64,000 nucleotides of DNA from Rutidosis leptorrhynchoides (GCF_046630445.1 NC_092340.1:20376001-20440000); one strand, 5' to 3'. Counted from the first letter of the stretch, positions 36,466 through 49,379 are shown. Translations and numbers: made by a program. Notes: generated by a model from the sequence alone, not told the origin.

Positions 36466-39400
36466 TTAAGCTGTTGAAGGTGTTGACGAATCTTCTGGAA
36501 ATAGATGCGGGTATTTCTTCTTCATCTGATCTTCACGCTCCCAGGTAAACTCGGGTCCTCTACGAGCATTCCATCGAACCTTAACAATTGGTATCTTGTT
36601 TTGCTTAAGTCTTTTAACCTCACGATCCATTATTTTGACGGGTTCTTCGATGAATTGAAGTTTTTCGTTGATTTGGATTTCATCTAACGGAATAGTGAGA
36701 TCTTCTTTAGCAAAATATTTCTTCAAATTTGAGACGTGGAAAGTGTTATGTACAGCCGCGAGTTGTTGAGGTAACTCAAGTCGGTAAGCTACTGGTCCGA
36801 CACGATCAATAATCTTGAATGGTCCAATATACCTTGGATTTAATTTCCCTCGTTTACCAAATCGAACAACGCCTTTCCAAGGTGCAACTTTAATCATGAC
36901 CATCTCTCCAATTTCAAATTCTATATCTTTTCTTTTAATGTCAGCGTAGCTCTTTTGTCGACTTTGGGCGGTTTTCAACCGTTGTTGAATTTGGATGATC
37001 TTCTCGGTAGTTTCTTGTATAATCTCCGGACCCGTAATCTGTCTATCCCCCACTTCACTCCAACAAATCGGAGACCTGCACTTTCTACCATAAAGTGCTT
37101 CAAACGGCGCCATCTCAATGCTTGAATGGTAGCTGTTGTTGTAGGAAAATTCTGCTAACGGTAGATGTCGATCCCAACTGTTTCCGAAATCAATAACACA
37201 TGCTCGTAGCATGTCTTCAAGCGTTTGTATCGTCCTTTCGCTCTGTCCATCAGTTTGTGGATGATAGGCAGTACTCATGTCTAGACGAGTTCCTAATGCT
37301 TGCTGTAATGTCTGCCAGAATCTTGAAATAAATCTGCCATCCCTATCAGAGATAATAGAGATTGGTATTCCATGTCTGGAGACGACTTCCTTCAAATACA
37401 GTCGTGCTAACTTCTCCATCTTGTCATCTTCTCTTATTGGCAGGAAGTGTGCTGATTTGGTGAGACGATCAACTATTACCCAAATAGTATCAAAACCACT
37501 TGCAGTCCTTGGCAATTTAGTGATGAAATCTATGGTAATGTTTTCCCATTTCCATTCCGGGATTTCGGGTTGTTGAAGTAGACCTGATGGTTTCTGATGC
37601 TCAGCTTTGACCTTAGAACACGTCAAACATTCTCCTACGTATTTAGCAACATCGGCTTTCATACCCGGCCATCAAAAATGTTTCTTGAGATCCTTGTACA
37701 TCTTTCTCGTTCCAGGATGTATTGAGTATCTGGTTTTATGAGCTTCTCTAAGTACCATTTCTCTCATATCTCCAAATTTTGGTACCCAAATCATTTCAGC
37801 CCTATACCGGGTTCCGTCTTCCCGAATATTAAGATGCTTCTCCGATCCTTTGGGTATTTCATCCTTTAAATTTCTCTATTTTAAAACTCCTTGTTGCGCC
37901 TCCTTTATTTGAGTAGTAAGGTTATTATGAATCATTATATTCATAGATTTTACTCGAATGGGTTCTCTGTCCTTCCTGCTCAAGGCATCGGCTACCACAT
38001 TTGCCTTCCCCGGGTGGTAACGAATCTCAAAGTCGTAATCATTCAATAATTCAATCCACCTACGCTGCCTCATATTCAGTTGTTTCTGATTAAATATGTG
38101 TTGAAGACTTTTGTGGTCGGTATATATAATACTTTTGACCCCATATAAGTAGTGCCTCCAAGTCTTTAATGCAAAAACAACCGCGCCTAATTCCAAATCA
38201 TGCGTCGTATAATTTTGTTCGTGAATCTTCAATTGTCTAGACGCATAAGCAATCACCTTCGTTCGTTGCATTAATACACAATCGAGACCTTGCTTTGATG
38301 CGTCACAATAAATCACAAAATCATCATTCCCTTCAGGCAATGACAATATAGGTGCCGTAGTTAGCTTTTTCTTCAATAACTGAAACGCTTTCTCTTGTTC
38401 ATCATTCCATTCAAATTTCTTCCCTTTATGCGTTAATGCAGTCAAGGTTTTTGCTATTCTGGAAAAGTCTTGGATGAACCTTCTGTAGTAACCAGCTAGT
38501 CCTAAAAACTGGCGTATGTGTTTCGGAGTTTTCGGGTTTTCCCACTTTTCAACAGTTTCTATCTTTGCCGGATCCACCTTAATACCTTCTTTGTTCACTA
38601 TGTGATCGAGGAATTGAACTTCTTCCAACCAAAATGCACACTTTGAAAACTTAGCGTACAATTCTTCCTTCCTCAATACTTCTAACACCTTTCTCAAATG
38701 TTCACCGTGTTCTTGGTCATTCTTTGAGTAAATAAGTATGTCATCAATGAAAACAATGACAAACTTGTCAAGGTATGGTCCACACACTCGGTTCATAAGG
38801 TCCATGAACACAGCTGGTGCATTAGTTAAACCAAATGGCATGACCATAAACTAGTAATGACCGTAACGTGTTCTGATCACCCGCATTTGATGATACCCGG
38901 AACGTAAGTCAATCTTTGAATAAATAGACGAGCCTTGTAGTTGATCAAATAAGTCGTCGATTCTCGGTAGTGGGTAGCGGTTCTTGATGGTAAGTTTGTT
39001 CAACTCTCGGTAGTCGATACACAACCTGAATGTACCATCTTTCTTCTTGACAAACAAAACAGGAGCTCCCCACGGTGATGTGCTTGGTCGAATGAAACCA
39101 CGCTCTAAAAGTTCTTGTAATTGGCTTTGCAGTTCTTTCATCTCGCTGGGTGCGAGTCTGTAAGGAGCACGAGCTATTGGTGCAGCTCCTGGTACAAGAT
39201 CTATTTGAAATTCAACGGATCGATGTGGGGGTAATCCCGGTAATTCTTTCGGAAATACATCGGGAAATTCTTTTGCAATGGGAACATCATTGATGCTCTT
39301 TTCTTCAGTTTGTACTTTCTCGACGTGTGCTAGAACAGCATAGCAACCTTTTCTTATTAGTTTTTGTGCCTTCAAATTACTAATAAGATGTAGCTTCGTG

Positions 39401-40154
39401 TTGCCCTTTTCTCCGTACACCATTAAGGGTTTTCCTTTTTCTCGTATAATGCGAATTGCATTTTTATAACAAACGATCTCTGCTTTCACTTCTTTTAACC
39501 AGTCCATACCGATTATCACATCAAAACTCCCTAACTCTACTGGTATCAAATCAATCTTAAATGTTTCGCTAACCAGTTTAATTTCTCGATTTCGACATAT
39601 ATTATCTGCTGAAATTAATTTACCATTTGCTAATTCGAGTAAAAATTTACTATCCAAAGGCGTCAATGGACAACTTAATTTAGCACAAAAATCTCTACTC
39701 ATATAGCTTCTATCCGCACCCGAATCAAATAAAACGTAAGCAGATTTATTGTCAATAAGAAACATACCCGTAACAAGCTCCGGGTCTTCCTCTGCCTCTG
39801 CCGCATTAATATTGAAAACTCTTCTGCGGCCTTGTCCATTCGTGTTCTCCTGGTTCGGGCAATTTCTAATAATGTGGCCCGGTTTTCCACATTTATAACA
39901 AACTACATTGGCATAACTTGCTCCGACACTACTTGCTCCGCCATTACTCGTTCCGACACCATTTGTTCCTTTCGTTCTATTAACCCCTGTTCCGTAGACC
40001 TCACACTTCGCCGTGCTATGACCATTTCTTTTACACTTGTTGCAAAATTTGGTGCAGAACCCCGAGTGATACTTTTCACACCTTTGGCATAGCTGCTTCT
40101 GATTGTTGTTGTTGTTGCGGTTATTATTGTTGTTGGAATGATTGTTGTAGTTGC

Positions 40155-40191
<37 letters not shown>

Positions 40192-41037
40192 GGGCCATTT
40201 GTTGTAGTTGCGATTGATGTTGCGATTGATGTTGCGATTGTTGGGATAATTGTTGCGATTATTGTTGTAATTGCTGTTGTTGTTGTATTGGTGATTCTTA
40301 TCACCGTTTTCCTCCCACTTTCTTTTAACTTGCTTCACATTGGCCTCTTCAGCAGTCTGTTCTTTAATTCTTTCTTCAATCTGGTTCACTAGTTTGTGAG
40401 CCATTCTACATGCCTGTTGTATGGAGGCGGGCTCGTGTGAACTTATATCTTCTTGGATTCTTTCCGGTAATCCTTTCACAAACGCGTCGATCTTCTCTTC
40501 CTCATCTTCGAATGCTCCCGGACACAATAGGCACAATTCTATGAATCGTCTTTCATACGTGGTAATATCAAATCCTTGGGTTCGTAACCCTCTAAGTTCT
40601 GTCTTGAGCTTATTGACCTCGGTTCTGGGACGGTACTTCTCGTTCATCAAGTGCTTGAATGCTGACCACGGTAGTGCGTACGCATCATCTTGTCCCACTT
40701 GCTCTAGATAGGTATTCCACCATGTTAACGCAGAACCTGTGAAGGTATGCGTAGCGTACTTCACTTTGTCCTCTTCAGTACACTTACTTATGGCAAACAC
40801 CGATTCGACCTTCTCGGTCCACCGTTTCAATCCGATCGGTCCTTCGGTTCCATCAAATTCCAAATGTTTGCAGGTAGTGAATTCTTTGTAGGTGCATACT
40901 ACACGATTTCCTGTACTGCTAGATCTAAGGTTATTGTTGGTATGTAGCGCAGCCTGTACTGCGGCTATGTTTGAAGCTAGAAAAGTACAGAATTCCTCTT
41001 CATTCATATTCACGGTGTGTCGAGTAGTCGGTGACAT
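36466..41037 (-). pseudogene. gag-pol of element B, three stops and a 27-bp deletion
   Basis: Minus strand, start taken at the ATG at 41037 (MSPTTRHT, matching MAPTTRHT in A). Gag, Asn-rich linker, two zinc knuckles ([28 protein letters not shown]), protease (LFDSGADRS) and RT start are open down to 38851 (TAG, replacing Glu). Two further stops are at 37876-37878 (TAG for Glu) and 37672-37674 (TGA for Trp). Relative to A and C, 27 bases are missing near 38881, just before the RT segment leading to the FIDD motif, removing nine codons in frame. Integrase and the chromodomain-like end (37662-36466) are open and keep the first catalytic Asp. Confidence 0.92.
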
Positions 41038-41378
41038 TTCCTTCAAAATAGTCAAATGGAACAAGTTAATCATACAGAATATTAAGAGTAGTTAATAGTA
41101 TTTCGTAGCATAATATGAACTCATTTATAAAAGCGTTTTCTTCATATTAGCGTTTTATAAGTTTAAATTCGGGTAGTACCTACCCGTTAAGTTCATACTT
41201 AGTAGCTAATATACAATTGAACTACTACAATTCTATATGAAAAACTGATTATAATAATATTTCGCGTTCAAACTTTTACACAATATTTTACAAACTTACA
41301 ATACCGCTTATTTTACATATAGCATGAAATATAGCACACAATAAATTTGATACAAGATGGTTGTGAAGATAATTCTAG
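41038..41378 (-). other. Spacer between F-box ORF and gag in element B
   Basis: Alignable to 12705-13060 of A, including the GGGTAGGTACTACCCG inverted motif near 41171-41187. No gene. Confidence 0.5.
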
Positions 41379-42062
41379 CTAGTACACAAGTCGTTCAGCA
41401 AAGGCAATAAAGACACGTAATTCATACGTCCAGAAACAAGTCATGCATTCTGGTTTTACTAGGATTACTTCCCATCCTTGGTCTTGTGGAACATAACTGT
41501 TATGGCCGTTGATAAGACAGTGTGTTGTAACATCGTCAAAGGGACGAGGGTTACGTAATGTCCAACAGTCCCGTAACAATCTAAAAACCTCATTTCTTAC
41601 CCCAATTACCGACTCCGTCACTTGTGGGAACGTTTTGTTTAATAGTTGTAGCCCGATGTTCTTGTTCTCACTTTGGTGAGAAGCGAACATTACTAATCCG
41701 TAAGCATAACATGCTTCTTTATGTTGCATGTTAGCCGCTTTTTCTAAATCACGAAGTCCAATATTCGGATATATTGAGTCAAAATAATTTATTAACCCAT
41801 TGCGTAAAATAGCATTTGGGTTCCCCACAATATATGCGTCAAAGTAAACACATCGTAACTTATGGATTTCCCAATGTGATATCCCCCATCTTTCGAACGA
41901 AAGCCTTTTATAAACCAAGGCATTCTTGGAACGTTCTTCGAATGTCTTACAAACTGATCTCGCCTTAAATAGTTGTGCTGAAGAATTCTGACCGACTCTA
42001 GACAAGATTTCATCAATCATGTCTCCGAGTAGGTCTCTTAAAATATTGGGTTGTCTATCCAT
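41379..42062 (-). CDS. F-box protein with Sel1-like region carried by retrotransposon B
   Basis: 227 codons, complete, same length and start as the copy in A, with roughly 91% of residues identical by eye. The F-box lies at residues about 5-50 (one change in its leading motif: Leu-Leu where A has Leu-Pro) and the Sel1-like region at about 85-145 (CYAYGLVMFAS conserved). It follows the acidic ORF and precedes gag on the same strand. The Leu-Pro to Leu-Leu change touches a well-conserved F-box position and could weaken SKP1 binding; that is inference. No frameshift or stop. Confidence 0.8.
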   Translation of the reverse strand: MDRQPNILRDLLGDMIDEILSRVGQNSSAQLFKARSVCKTFEERSKNALVYKRLSFERWGISHWEIHKLRCVYFDAYIVGNPNAILRNGLINYFDSIYPNIGLRDLEKAANMQHKEACYAYGLVMFASHQSENKNIGLQLLNKTFPQVTESVIGVRNEVFRLLRDCWTLRNPRPFDDVTTHCLINGHNSYVPQDQGWEVILVKPECMTCFWTYELRVFIAFAERLVY

Positions 42063-42076
42063 TTTGAGTTTTTATA

Positions 42077-42110
42077 CTGTAAAATAGACAAGAGTTAGAT
42101 TCATAAAAAA
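42077..42110 (-). other. Candidate 3' splice site before the F-box ORF of B
   Basis: Same TCTAAC branch-like motif, pyrimidine tract and CAG as in A, with AG at 42077-42078, 14 bases before the ATG at 42062. Confidence 0.5.
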
Positions 42111-42227
42111 AAATACTTATTAATACAAGAAATTTTTACATATATCATAAAGCATAAGCACACTATATTACATATATTACACCACACGAATACAACTATC
42201 TTATTCCAACTCGCTTGTTTCTTCTTC

Positions 42228-42818
42228 TTATTCGGTTTTGGTTCGTTTTGCCAAGTTTCTAGGGATATATGATGTTCCCCTAATAGGAGCCGTCGTTTTC
42301 CACATTGGTTTAGAAAAACCTGGTAGTTTAGAGGTTCCCGGGTCATTGTTACAACTTAAGGACTTCGGGGGTTGACGATACATATAAAGTTCATCGGGGT
42401 TGGAATTAGATTTCTCTATTTTTATGCCTTTTCTCTTATTATTTTCTTTTGCCTTTTTAAATTCAGTTGGGGTAATTTCTATAACATCATCGGAATTCTT
42501 GTCGGAATCTGATTCATCGGAGAATTGGTAATCCTCCCAATATTTTGCTTCCTTGGTGGAAACACCATTAACCATAATTAACCTTGGTCGGTTGGTTGAG
42601 GATTTTATTTTACTTAACCGTTTTATTATTTCCCCCACCGGTTCTATTTCTTCATCCGGTTCCGATTCTTCTTCCGGTTCCGATTCTTCTTCCGGTTCCG
42701 ACTCTTCTTCCGATTCCTCTTCGGGAACTTGTGAATCAGTCCACGAATCAATCCAATTTACATTTGACTCTTCATTATTATTAGGTGAGTCAATGAGACT
42801 TATTCTAGAGGTAGACAT
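42228..42818 (-). CDS. Acidic Ser/Glu/Pro-repeat protein, accessory ORF 1 of element B
   Basis: 196 codons, the fullest copy in the window. Starts MSTSRISLIDSP and has SEPEEE-type hexapeptide units at residues about 32-60, a basic patch (IKRLSKIKSSTNRP), a second acidic stretch (SDESDSDKNSDD), a Lys-rich segment and a Pro/Arg-containing end (RGTSYIPRNLAKRTKTE). No recognised domain. The homologous frame in A reads on past the B stop as EEEETSESE before its own end, so the ancestral protein may have been slightly longer. Function unknown. Confidence 0.65.
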   Translation of the reverse strand: MSTSRISLIDSPNNNEESNVNWIDSWTDSQVPEEESEEESEPEEESEPEEESEPDEEIEPVGEIIKRLSKIKSSTNRPRLIMVNGVSTKEAKYWEDYQFSDESDSDKNSDDVIEITPTEFKKAKENNKRKGIKIEKSNSNPDELYMYRQPPKSLSCNNDPGTSKLPGFSKPMWKTTAPIRGTSYIPRNLAKRTKTE

Positions 42819-43013
42819 CTATCACATAATATCAAACGCGTTAAGAGATTAATATATCACATAATATTCACATGTTAAAAATATATAGTTTCCAACAAAA
42901 TTTGTTAAGCAATCATTTTTCAAGTAAACACGGTCGAAGTCCAGACTCACTAATGCATCCTAACAAACTCGATAAGACACACTAATGCAAAATTCTGGTT
43001 CTCTAAGACCAAC

Positions 43014-43025
43014 GCTCGGATACCA
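43014..43025 (-). other. Primer-binding site of element B
   Basis: Minus strand TGGTATCCGAGC, the same one-mismatch variant as in A and E, two bases inside the 5' LTR. Confidence 0.85.
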
Positions 43026-43027
43026 AC

Positions 43028-46000
43028 TGAAATGTCCCGTTCTTATTGATTAAAAACGTTCCATAATAATTGATTTCGTTGCGAGGTTTTGACCTCTATA
43101 TGAGACATTTTTCAAAGACTGCATTCATTTTAAAACAAACCATAACCTTTATTTCATCAATAAAGGTTTAAAAAGCTTTACGTAGATTATCAAATAATGA
43201 TAATCTAAAATATCCTGTTTACACACGACCATTACATAATGGTTTACAATACAAATATGTTACAACAAAATAAGTTTCTTGAATGCAGTTTTTACACAAT
43301 ATCATACAAGCATGGACTCCAAATCTCGTCCTTATTTAAGTATGCGACATCGGAAGCTCTTAATAATCACCTGAGAATAAACATGCTTAAAACGTCAACA
43401 AAAATGTTGGTGAGTTATAGGTTTAACCTATATATATCAAATCATAATAATAGACCACAAGATTTCATATTTCAATACACATCCCATACATAGAGATAAA
43501 AATCATTCATATGGTGAACACCTGGTAACCGACATTAACAAGATGCATATATAAGAATATCCCCATCATTCCGGGACACCCTTCGGATATGATATAAATT
43601 TCGAAGTACTAAAGCATCTGGTACTTTGGATGGGGTTTGTTAGGCCCAATAGATCTATCTTTAGGATTCGCGTCAATTAGGGTGTCTGTTCCCTAATTCT
43701 TAGATTACCAGACTTAATAAAAAGGGGCATATTCGATTTCGATAATTCAACTATAGAATGTAGTTTTACGTACTTGTGTCTATTTTGTAAATCATTTATA
43801 AAACCTGCATGTATTCTCATCCCAAAAATATTAGATTTTAAAAGTGGGACTATAACTCACTTTCACAGATTTTTACTTCGTCGAGAAGTAAGACTTGGCC
43901 ACTGGTTGATTCACGAACCAATAACAATATATACATATATATCAAAGTATGTTCAAAATATATTTACAACACTTTTAATATATTTTAATGTTTTAAGTTT
44001 ATTAAGTCAGCTGTCCTCATTAGTAACCTACAACTAGTTGTCCACAGTTAGATGTACAGAAATAAATCGATAAATATTATCTTGAATCAATCCACGACCC
44101 AGTGTATACGTATCTCGGTATTGATCACAACTCAAACTATATATATTTTGGAATCAACCTCAACCCTGTATAGCTAACTCCAACATTCACATATAGAGTG
44201 TCTATGGTTGTTCCGAAATATATATAGATGTGTCGACATGATAGGTCGAAACATGGTATACGTGTCTATGGTATCTCAAGATTACATAATATACAATACA
44301 AGTTGATTAAGTTATGGTTGGAATAGATTTGTTACCAATTTTCACGTAGCTAAAATGAGAAAAATTATCCAATCTTGTTTTACCCATAACTTCTTCATTT
44401 TAAATCCGTTTTGAGTGAATCAAATTGCTATGGTTTTGAGTGAATCAACTCTATTTTATGAATCTAAACAGAAAAAGTATAGGTTTATAGTCGGAAAAAT
44501 AAGTTACAAGTCGTTTTTGTAAAGGTAGTCATTTCAGTCGAAAGAACGACGTCTAGATGACCATTTTAGAAAACATACTTTCACTTTGAGTTTAACCATA
44601 ATTTTTGGATATAGTTTTATGTTCATAATAAAAATCATTTTCTCAGAATAACAACTTTTAAATCAAAGTTTATCATAGTTTTTAATTAACTAACCCAAAA
44701 CAGCCCGCGGTGTTACTACGACGGCGTAAATCCGGTTTTACGGTGTTTTTCGTGTTTCCAGGTTTTAAATCATTAAGTTAGCATATCATATAGATATAGA
44801 ACATGTGTTTAGTTGATTTTAAAAGTCAAGTTAGAAGGATTAACTTTTGTTTGCGAACAAGTTTAGAATTAACTAAACTATGTTCTAGTGATTACAAGTT
44901 TAAACCTTCGAATAAGATAGCTTTATATGTATGAATCGAATGATGTTATGAACATCATTACTACCTTAAGTTCCTTGGATAAACCTACTGGAAAAGAGAA
45001 AAATGGATCTAGCTTCAACGGATCCTTGGATGGCTCGAAGTTCTTGAAGCAGAATCATGACACGAAAACAAGTTCAAGTAAGATCATCACTTGAAATAAG
45101 ATTGTTATAGTTATAGAAATTGAACCAAAGTTTGAATATGATTATTACCTTGTATTATAATGATAACCTACTGTAAGAAACAAAGATTTCTTGAGGTTGG
45201 ATGATCACCTTACAAGATTGGAAGTGAGCTAGCAAACTTGAAAGTATTCTTGATTTTATGTAACTAGAACTTGTAGAATATATGAAGAACACTTAGAACT
45301 TGAAGATAGAACTTGAGAGAGATCAATTATATGAAGAAAATTGAAGAATGAAAGTGTTTGTAGGTGTTTTTGATCGTTGGTGTATGGATTAGATATAAAG
45401 GATATGTAATTTTGTTTTCATGTAAATAAGTCATGAATGATTACTCATATTTTTGTAATTTTATGAGATATTTCATGCTAGTTGCCAAATGATGGTTCCC
45501 ACATGTGTTAGGTGACTCACATGGGCTACTAAGAGCTGATCATTGGAGTGTATATACCAATAGTACATACATCTAAAAGCTGTGTATTGTACGAGTATGA
45601 ATACGGGTGCATACGAGTAGAATTGTTGATGAAACTGAACGAGGATGTAATTATAAGCATTTTTGTTAAGTAGAAGTATTTTGATAAGTGTATTGAAGTC
45701 TTTCAAAAGTGTATAAATACATATTAAAACACTACATGTATATACATTTTAACTGAGTCGTTAAGTCATCGTTAGTCGTTACATGTAAGTGTTGTTTTGA
45801 AACCTTTAGGTTAACGATCTTGTTAAATGTTGTTAACCCAATGTTTATAATATCAAATGAGATGTTAAATTATTTTATTATCATGATATTATCATGTATG
45901 AATATCTCTTAATATGATATATATACATTAAATGTCTTTACAGCGATAATCGTTACATATATGTCTCGTTTAAAAATCATTAAGTTAGTAGTATTGTTTT

Positions 46001-46060
46001 TACATATGTAGTTCATTGTTAATATACTTAATGATATGTTTAATTATCATAGTATCATGT

Positions 46061-46147
<87 letters not shown>

Positions 46148-46350
46148 ATATATATGTCATTATATAGTTTTTATAAGTTTTAACGTTCGTAAATCACCGG
46201 TCAACTTTGGTGGTCAATTGTCTATATGAAACATATTTCAATTAATCAAGTCTTAACAAGTTTGATTGCTTAACATGTTAGAAACATTTAATCATGTAAA
46301 TATCAATCTCAATTAATATATATAAACATGGAAAAGTTCGGGTCACTACA
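43028..46350 (-). repeat. 5' LTR of element B
   Basis: 3323 bp. Differs from the 3' LTR by scattered substitutions, a TA-microsatellite expansion (46065-46145) and a local 16-base copy near 44433-44448. Its outer end GGGTCACTACA is followed by the ACCGA duplication. Confidence 0.95.
46065..46145. repeat. (TA)n microsatellite, about 81 bp, in the 5' LTR of B
   Basis: Forty TA units where the partner LTR has only a short TA run near 36210-36226. Since both LTRs were identical at insertion, the expansion (or the partner's contraction) postdates insertion. Confidence 0.95.
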
Positions 46351-49097
46351 ACCGACATTAACAAGATGCATATAGAATATCCCCATCATTCCGGGACTCC
46401 CATCGGATATGATAAAAACTCGAAGTACTAAAGCATTCCAAATTCCAGAATGGGGTTTGTTAGGCCCATAGATCTATCTTTAGGATTCGCGTCAATTAGG
46501 AGCCAGTTCCCTAATTCTTAGGCTACCAAGCTAAAAAGGGCGATATTCGGTTTAATAATCCAACCATAGAATGTAGTTTCGCGTACTTGTGTCTATTTTG
46601 TAAAACATTTATAAAACTGCATGTATTCTCATCCCAAAAATATTAGATTTTAAAAGTGGGACTATAACTCACTTTCACAGATATTTAATTCGTCGAGAAT
46701 TAGACTTGGCCACGGGTCGATTCACGAACCTATAACAAATATATATATACATATCAAAGTATGATCGAAATATATTCACAACATATTTTATTATGTGTTG
46801 ACGATTTAAATTGTTAAGTTAGCAGTCCAACGTTAGTAGTCCACAATTAGTAGTCCACAGTTAGTAGTATATAAATAAATCAATATATGCATATTATCTC
46901 GAATCAATCCACAACCAAGTGTATACATGTCTCAGACTCGATCACAACTCAAGGTATATATATTATTTTAGAATCAACCTCGACCCATTATATGCTAACT
47001 CGAGAATTACCGCATATAGTGTCTTACGGTAATTCTAAAATAATATATATAGATGATGTCAATATGATATGTCAAAACATTGTATACGTGTCTATGGTCT
47101 ATCAAGGTATATTATATATATAGAATATAGAATAAGTTAGTTAGGATATGGTTAGTATAGATTTGTTATAAAATTTTTGTAGCTAAACTAGTAATTCTAT
47201 CCAATTTTGTTTTACCCATAATTTCTTCATTTCAAATCCGTTTTGAGTGAATCAAAAGGCTATGGTTTCGTATCGAACCATAATTTATTAATCTAAATAG
47301 AAAAAAGTATAAGTTTATAGTCAGAAATACAGGTTACAAGTCGTTTTTGAAAGAGATAGTCATTTCTGTCGAAAGAACGACATCTTGATGACCATTTTGA
47401 AAAACATACTTTCACTTTGAGTTTAATCATGATTTTTGGATATAGTTTCATGTTCATAAGAAATATCATTTTCCCAGAAGAACAACTTTTAAATCAAAGG
47501 TTATCATAGTTTTTTAATTATCCAACCCAAAACAGCCCCCGGTTTAACTTTGACGGCGTATGTCCGGTTTTACGGTGTTCTTCGTGTTTCCAAGTTTTAA
47601 ATCATTAATTTAGCATATCATATAGATATAGAACATGTGTTTAGTTGATTTTAAAATTCAAGTTAGAAGGATTAACTTTGTTTGCAAACAAGTTTAGAAT
47701 TAACTAAACTATGTTCTAGTGATTACAAGTTATAATCTTCGAATAAGATAGTTATATATATATATATATATATATATATGAATCGAACAAGGTTATGAAC
47801 ACCATTACTACCTCAAGTATAGTAGGTAAACCTACTGGAAATGATGAAAAAATAACTTAAGCTTCAAATGATCTTTGATGGCTTGGAAGTTCTTGAAGTA
47901 GAATCATGACACAAAAACAATTTCAAGTAAGATTACTACTCGAATTAAGATAGTTATAGTTATAGAAATTGAATCAAAGTTTGAATATGAATATTACCTT
48001 GAATAAGAAAGATAACCTACTGTAAATAACAAAGGTTTCTTGATCTTAGATGATTACTTGGAGTGGATTAGAAAGCTTGGAAGTATACTTGCAAACTTGA
48101 AAGTATTCTTGATTTTATGAAACTAGAACTTATAGAATTTATGAAGAACACTTAGAACTTGAAGATAGAAATTGAGAGAGATCAATTAGATGAATAAAAT
48201 TGAAGAATGAAGGTGTTTGTATATGTTTTGGGTCGTGATATATGGATTAGATATAAAGGATGTGTAAGTTTATTTTCTTGTAAATAATTCATGAATGATT
48301 AATAATATTTTTGTAATCTTGCTAAATAATTCATATTAGATTACAAAGAATGGTTTCCACATGTTTGATGAATCATTAAGGCTGCTAAGGAGCTGATCAT
48401 TGAGTGTATATACCAATAGTATGTACAACTAGAAGCTGGGTATTGTACGAGTACGAGTACCAAACGAATATGAGTAGAATTGTTGATGAAAATGAACGAG
48501 AATGCAATTGTAACCAACTTTGATAAGTATGAGTGTTTTGATATGTGTCTTGAACTCTTCCAAAAGTGTATTAATACATCTTAATACACTACATATATAT
48601 ACATTTTAATTAAGTCGTTAACTCATCGTTAGTCGTTAAATGTATGTGTTGTTTCGAAACTTATAAGTTAATGATCTTGTTTAATGTAATCAACCCATTA
48701 TTGTTATATCCAATGAGATGTTAAATTGTTATATTATCATGATAACATGGTGTATGAATATATCTTAATACGATATATATATTCATTAAAACGTTATTAC
48801 AACGATAATCGTTACATATATAACTCGTTTCGAAATCCTTAAGTTAGTAGCCTTGTTTTACACATGTAGTTCATTGTTAACATTCTTAATGATATATTTA
48901 ATTATCATTTTATCATGTTAAACATAGTGTATTAATATCTTAATATGATACATATGTATTTATTTTAATTCAGATGTTGTTATAACGATAATCGTTATAT
49001 ATATCGTTTCGAGTTCTTTAATTCAGTAGTCTCATTTTATGCATATAACTCTTTGTTAAAATACTTTATGAGATACTTACTTATCATAATATCATGT

Positions 49098-49194
<97 letters not shown>

Positions 49195-49379
49195 TGTCGT
49201 TTTTACAAGTTTTAACGTTCGTGAACCGCCGGTCAATTTGGGTGGTCAATTGTCTACATAAACTCATTTCAATTAATCGAGTCTTACCGAGTTTGATTGC
49301 TTAACATGTTGGAAACATTTAATCATGTAAATATGAATCTTTTATAATATATAATCATGGAAAAGTTTGGGTCACTACA
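46351..49379 (-). repeat. LTR of element C, right part
   Basis: Continues the LTR interrupted by B; the first five bases are the ACCGA duplication. Diverged from A/B/E LTRs, with an internal local duplication around 48890-49090 and TA tracts at 47753-47780 and 49101-49192. Ends GGGTCACTACA next to the polypurine region of C. Confidence 0.88.
49101..49192. repeat. (AT)n microsatellite, about 92 bp, in the LTR of C
   Basis: Forty-six AT units at the LTR position homologous to the TA tract of B. Confidence 0.95.

Larger units (their letters stand above)
33180..46350 (-). mobile_element. Element B: complete A-family chromovirus nested in the LTR of C
   Basis: 13,171 bp on the minus strand with both LTRs (33180-36430 and 43028-46350), primer site, acidic ORF, F-box ORF, gag-pol and polypurine region in the same order as A. 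The ACCGA duplication flanks it. LTR sequence belongs to a different subfamily from A (for example a block around 44030 reading CAACTAGTTGTCCAC, shared with E and absent from A). The gag-pol frame has three stops and a 27-bp deletion. Confidence 0.95.

Noticed and set aside
43774..44037. 87-codon frame MCLFCKSFIKPACIL in LTRs (also 33926-34189 and 62536-62799)
   Set aside because: Antisense to the element, found only in the B-type LTRs, no family match. Best explained by LTR copy conservation.
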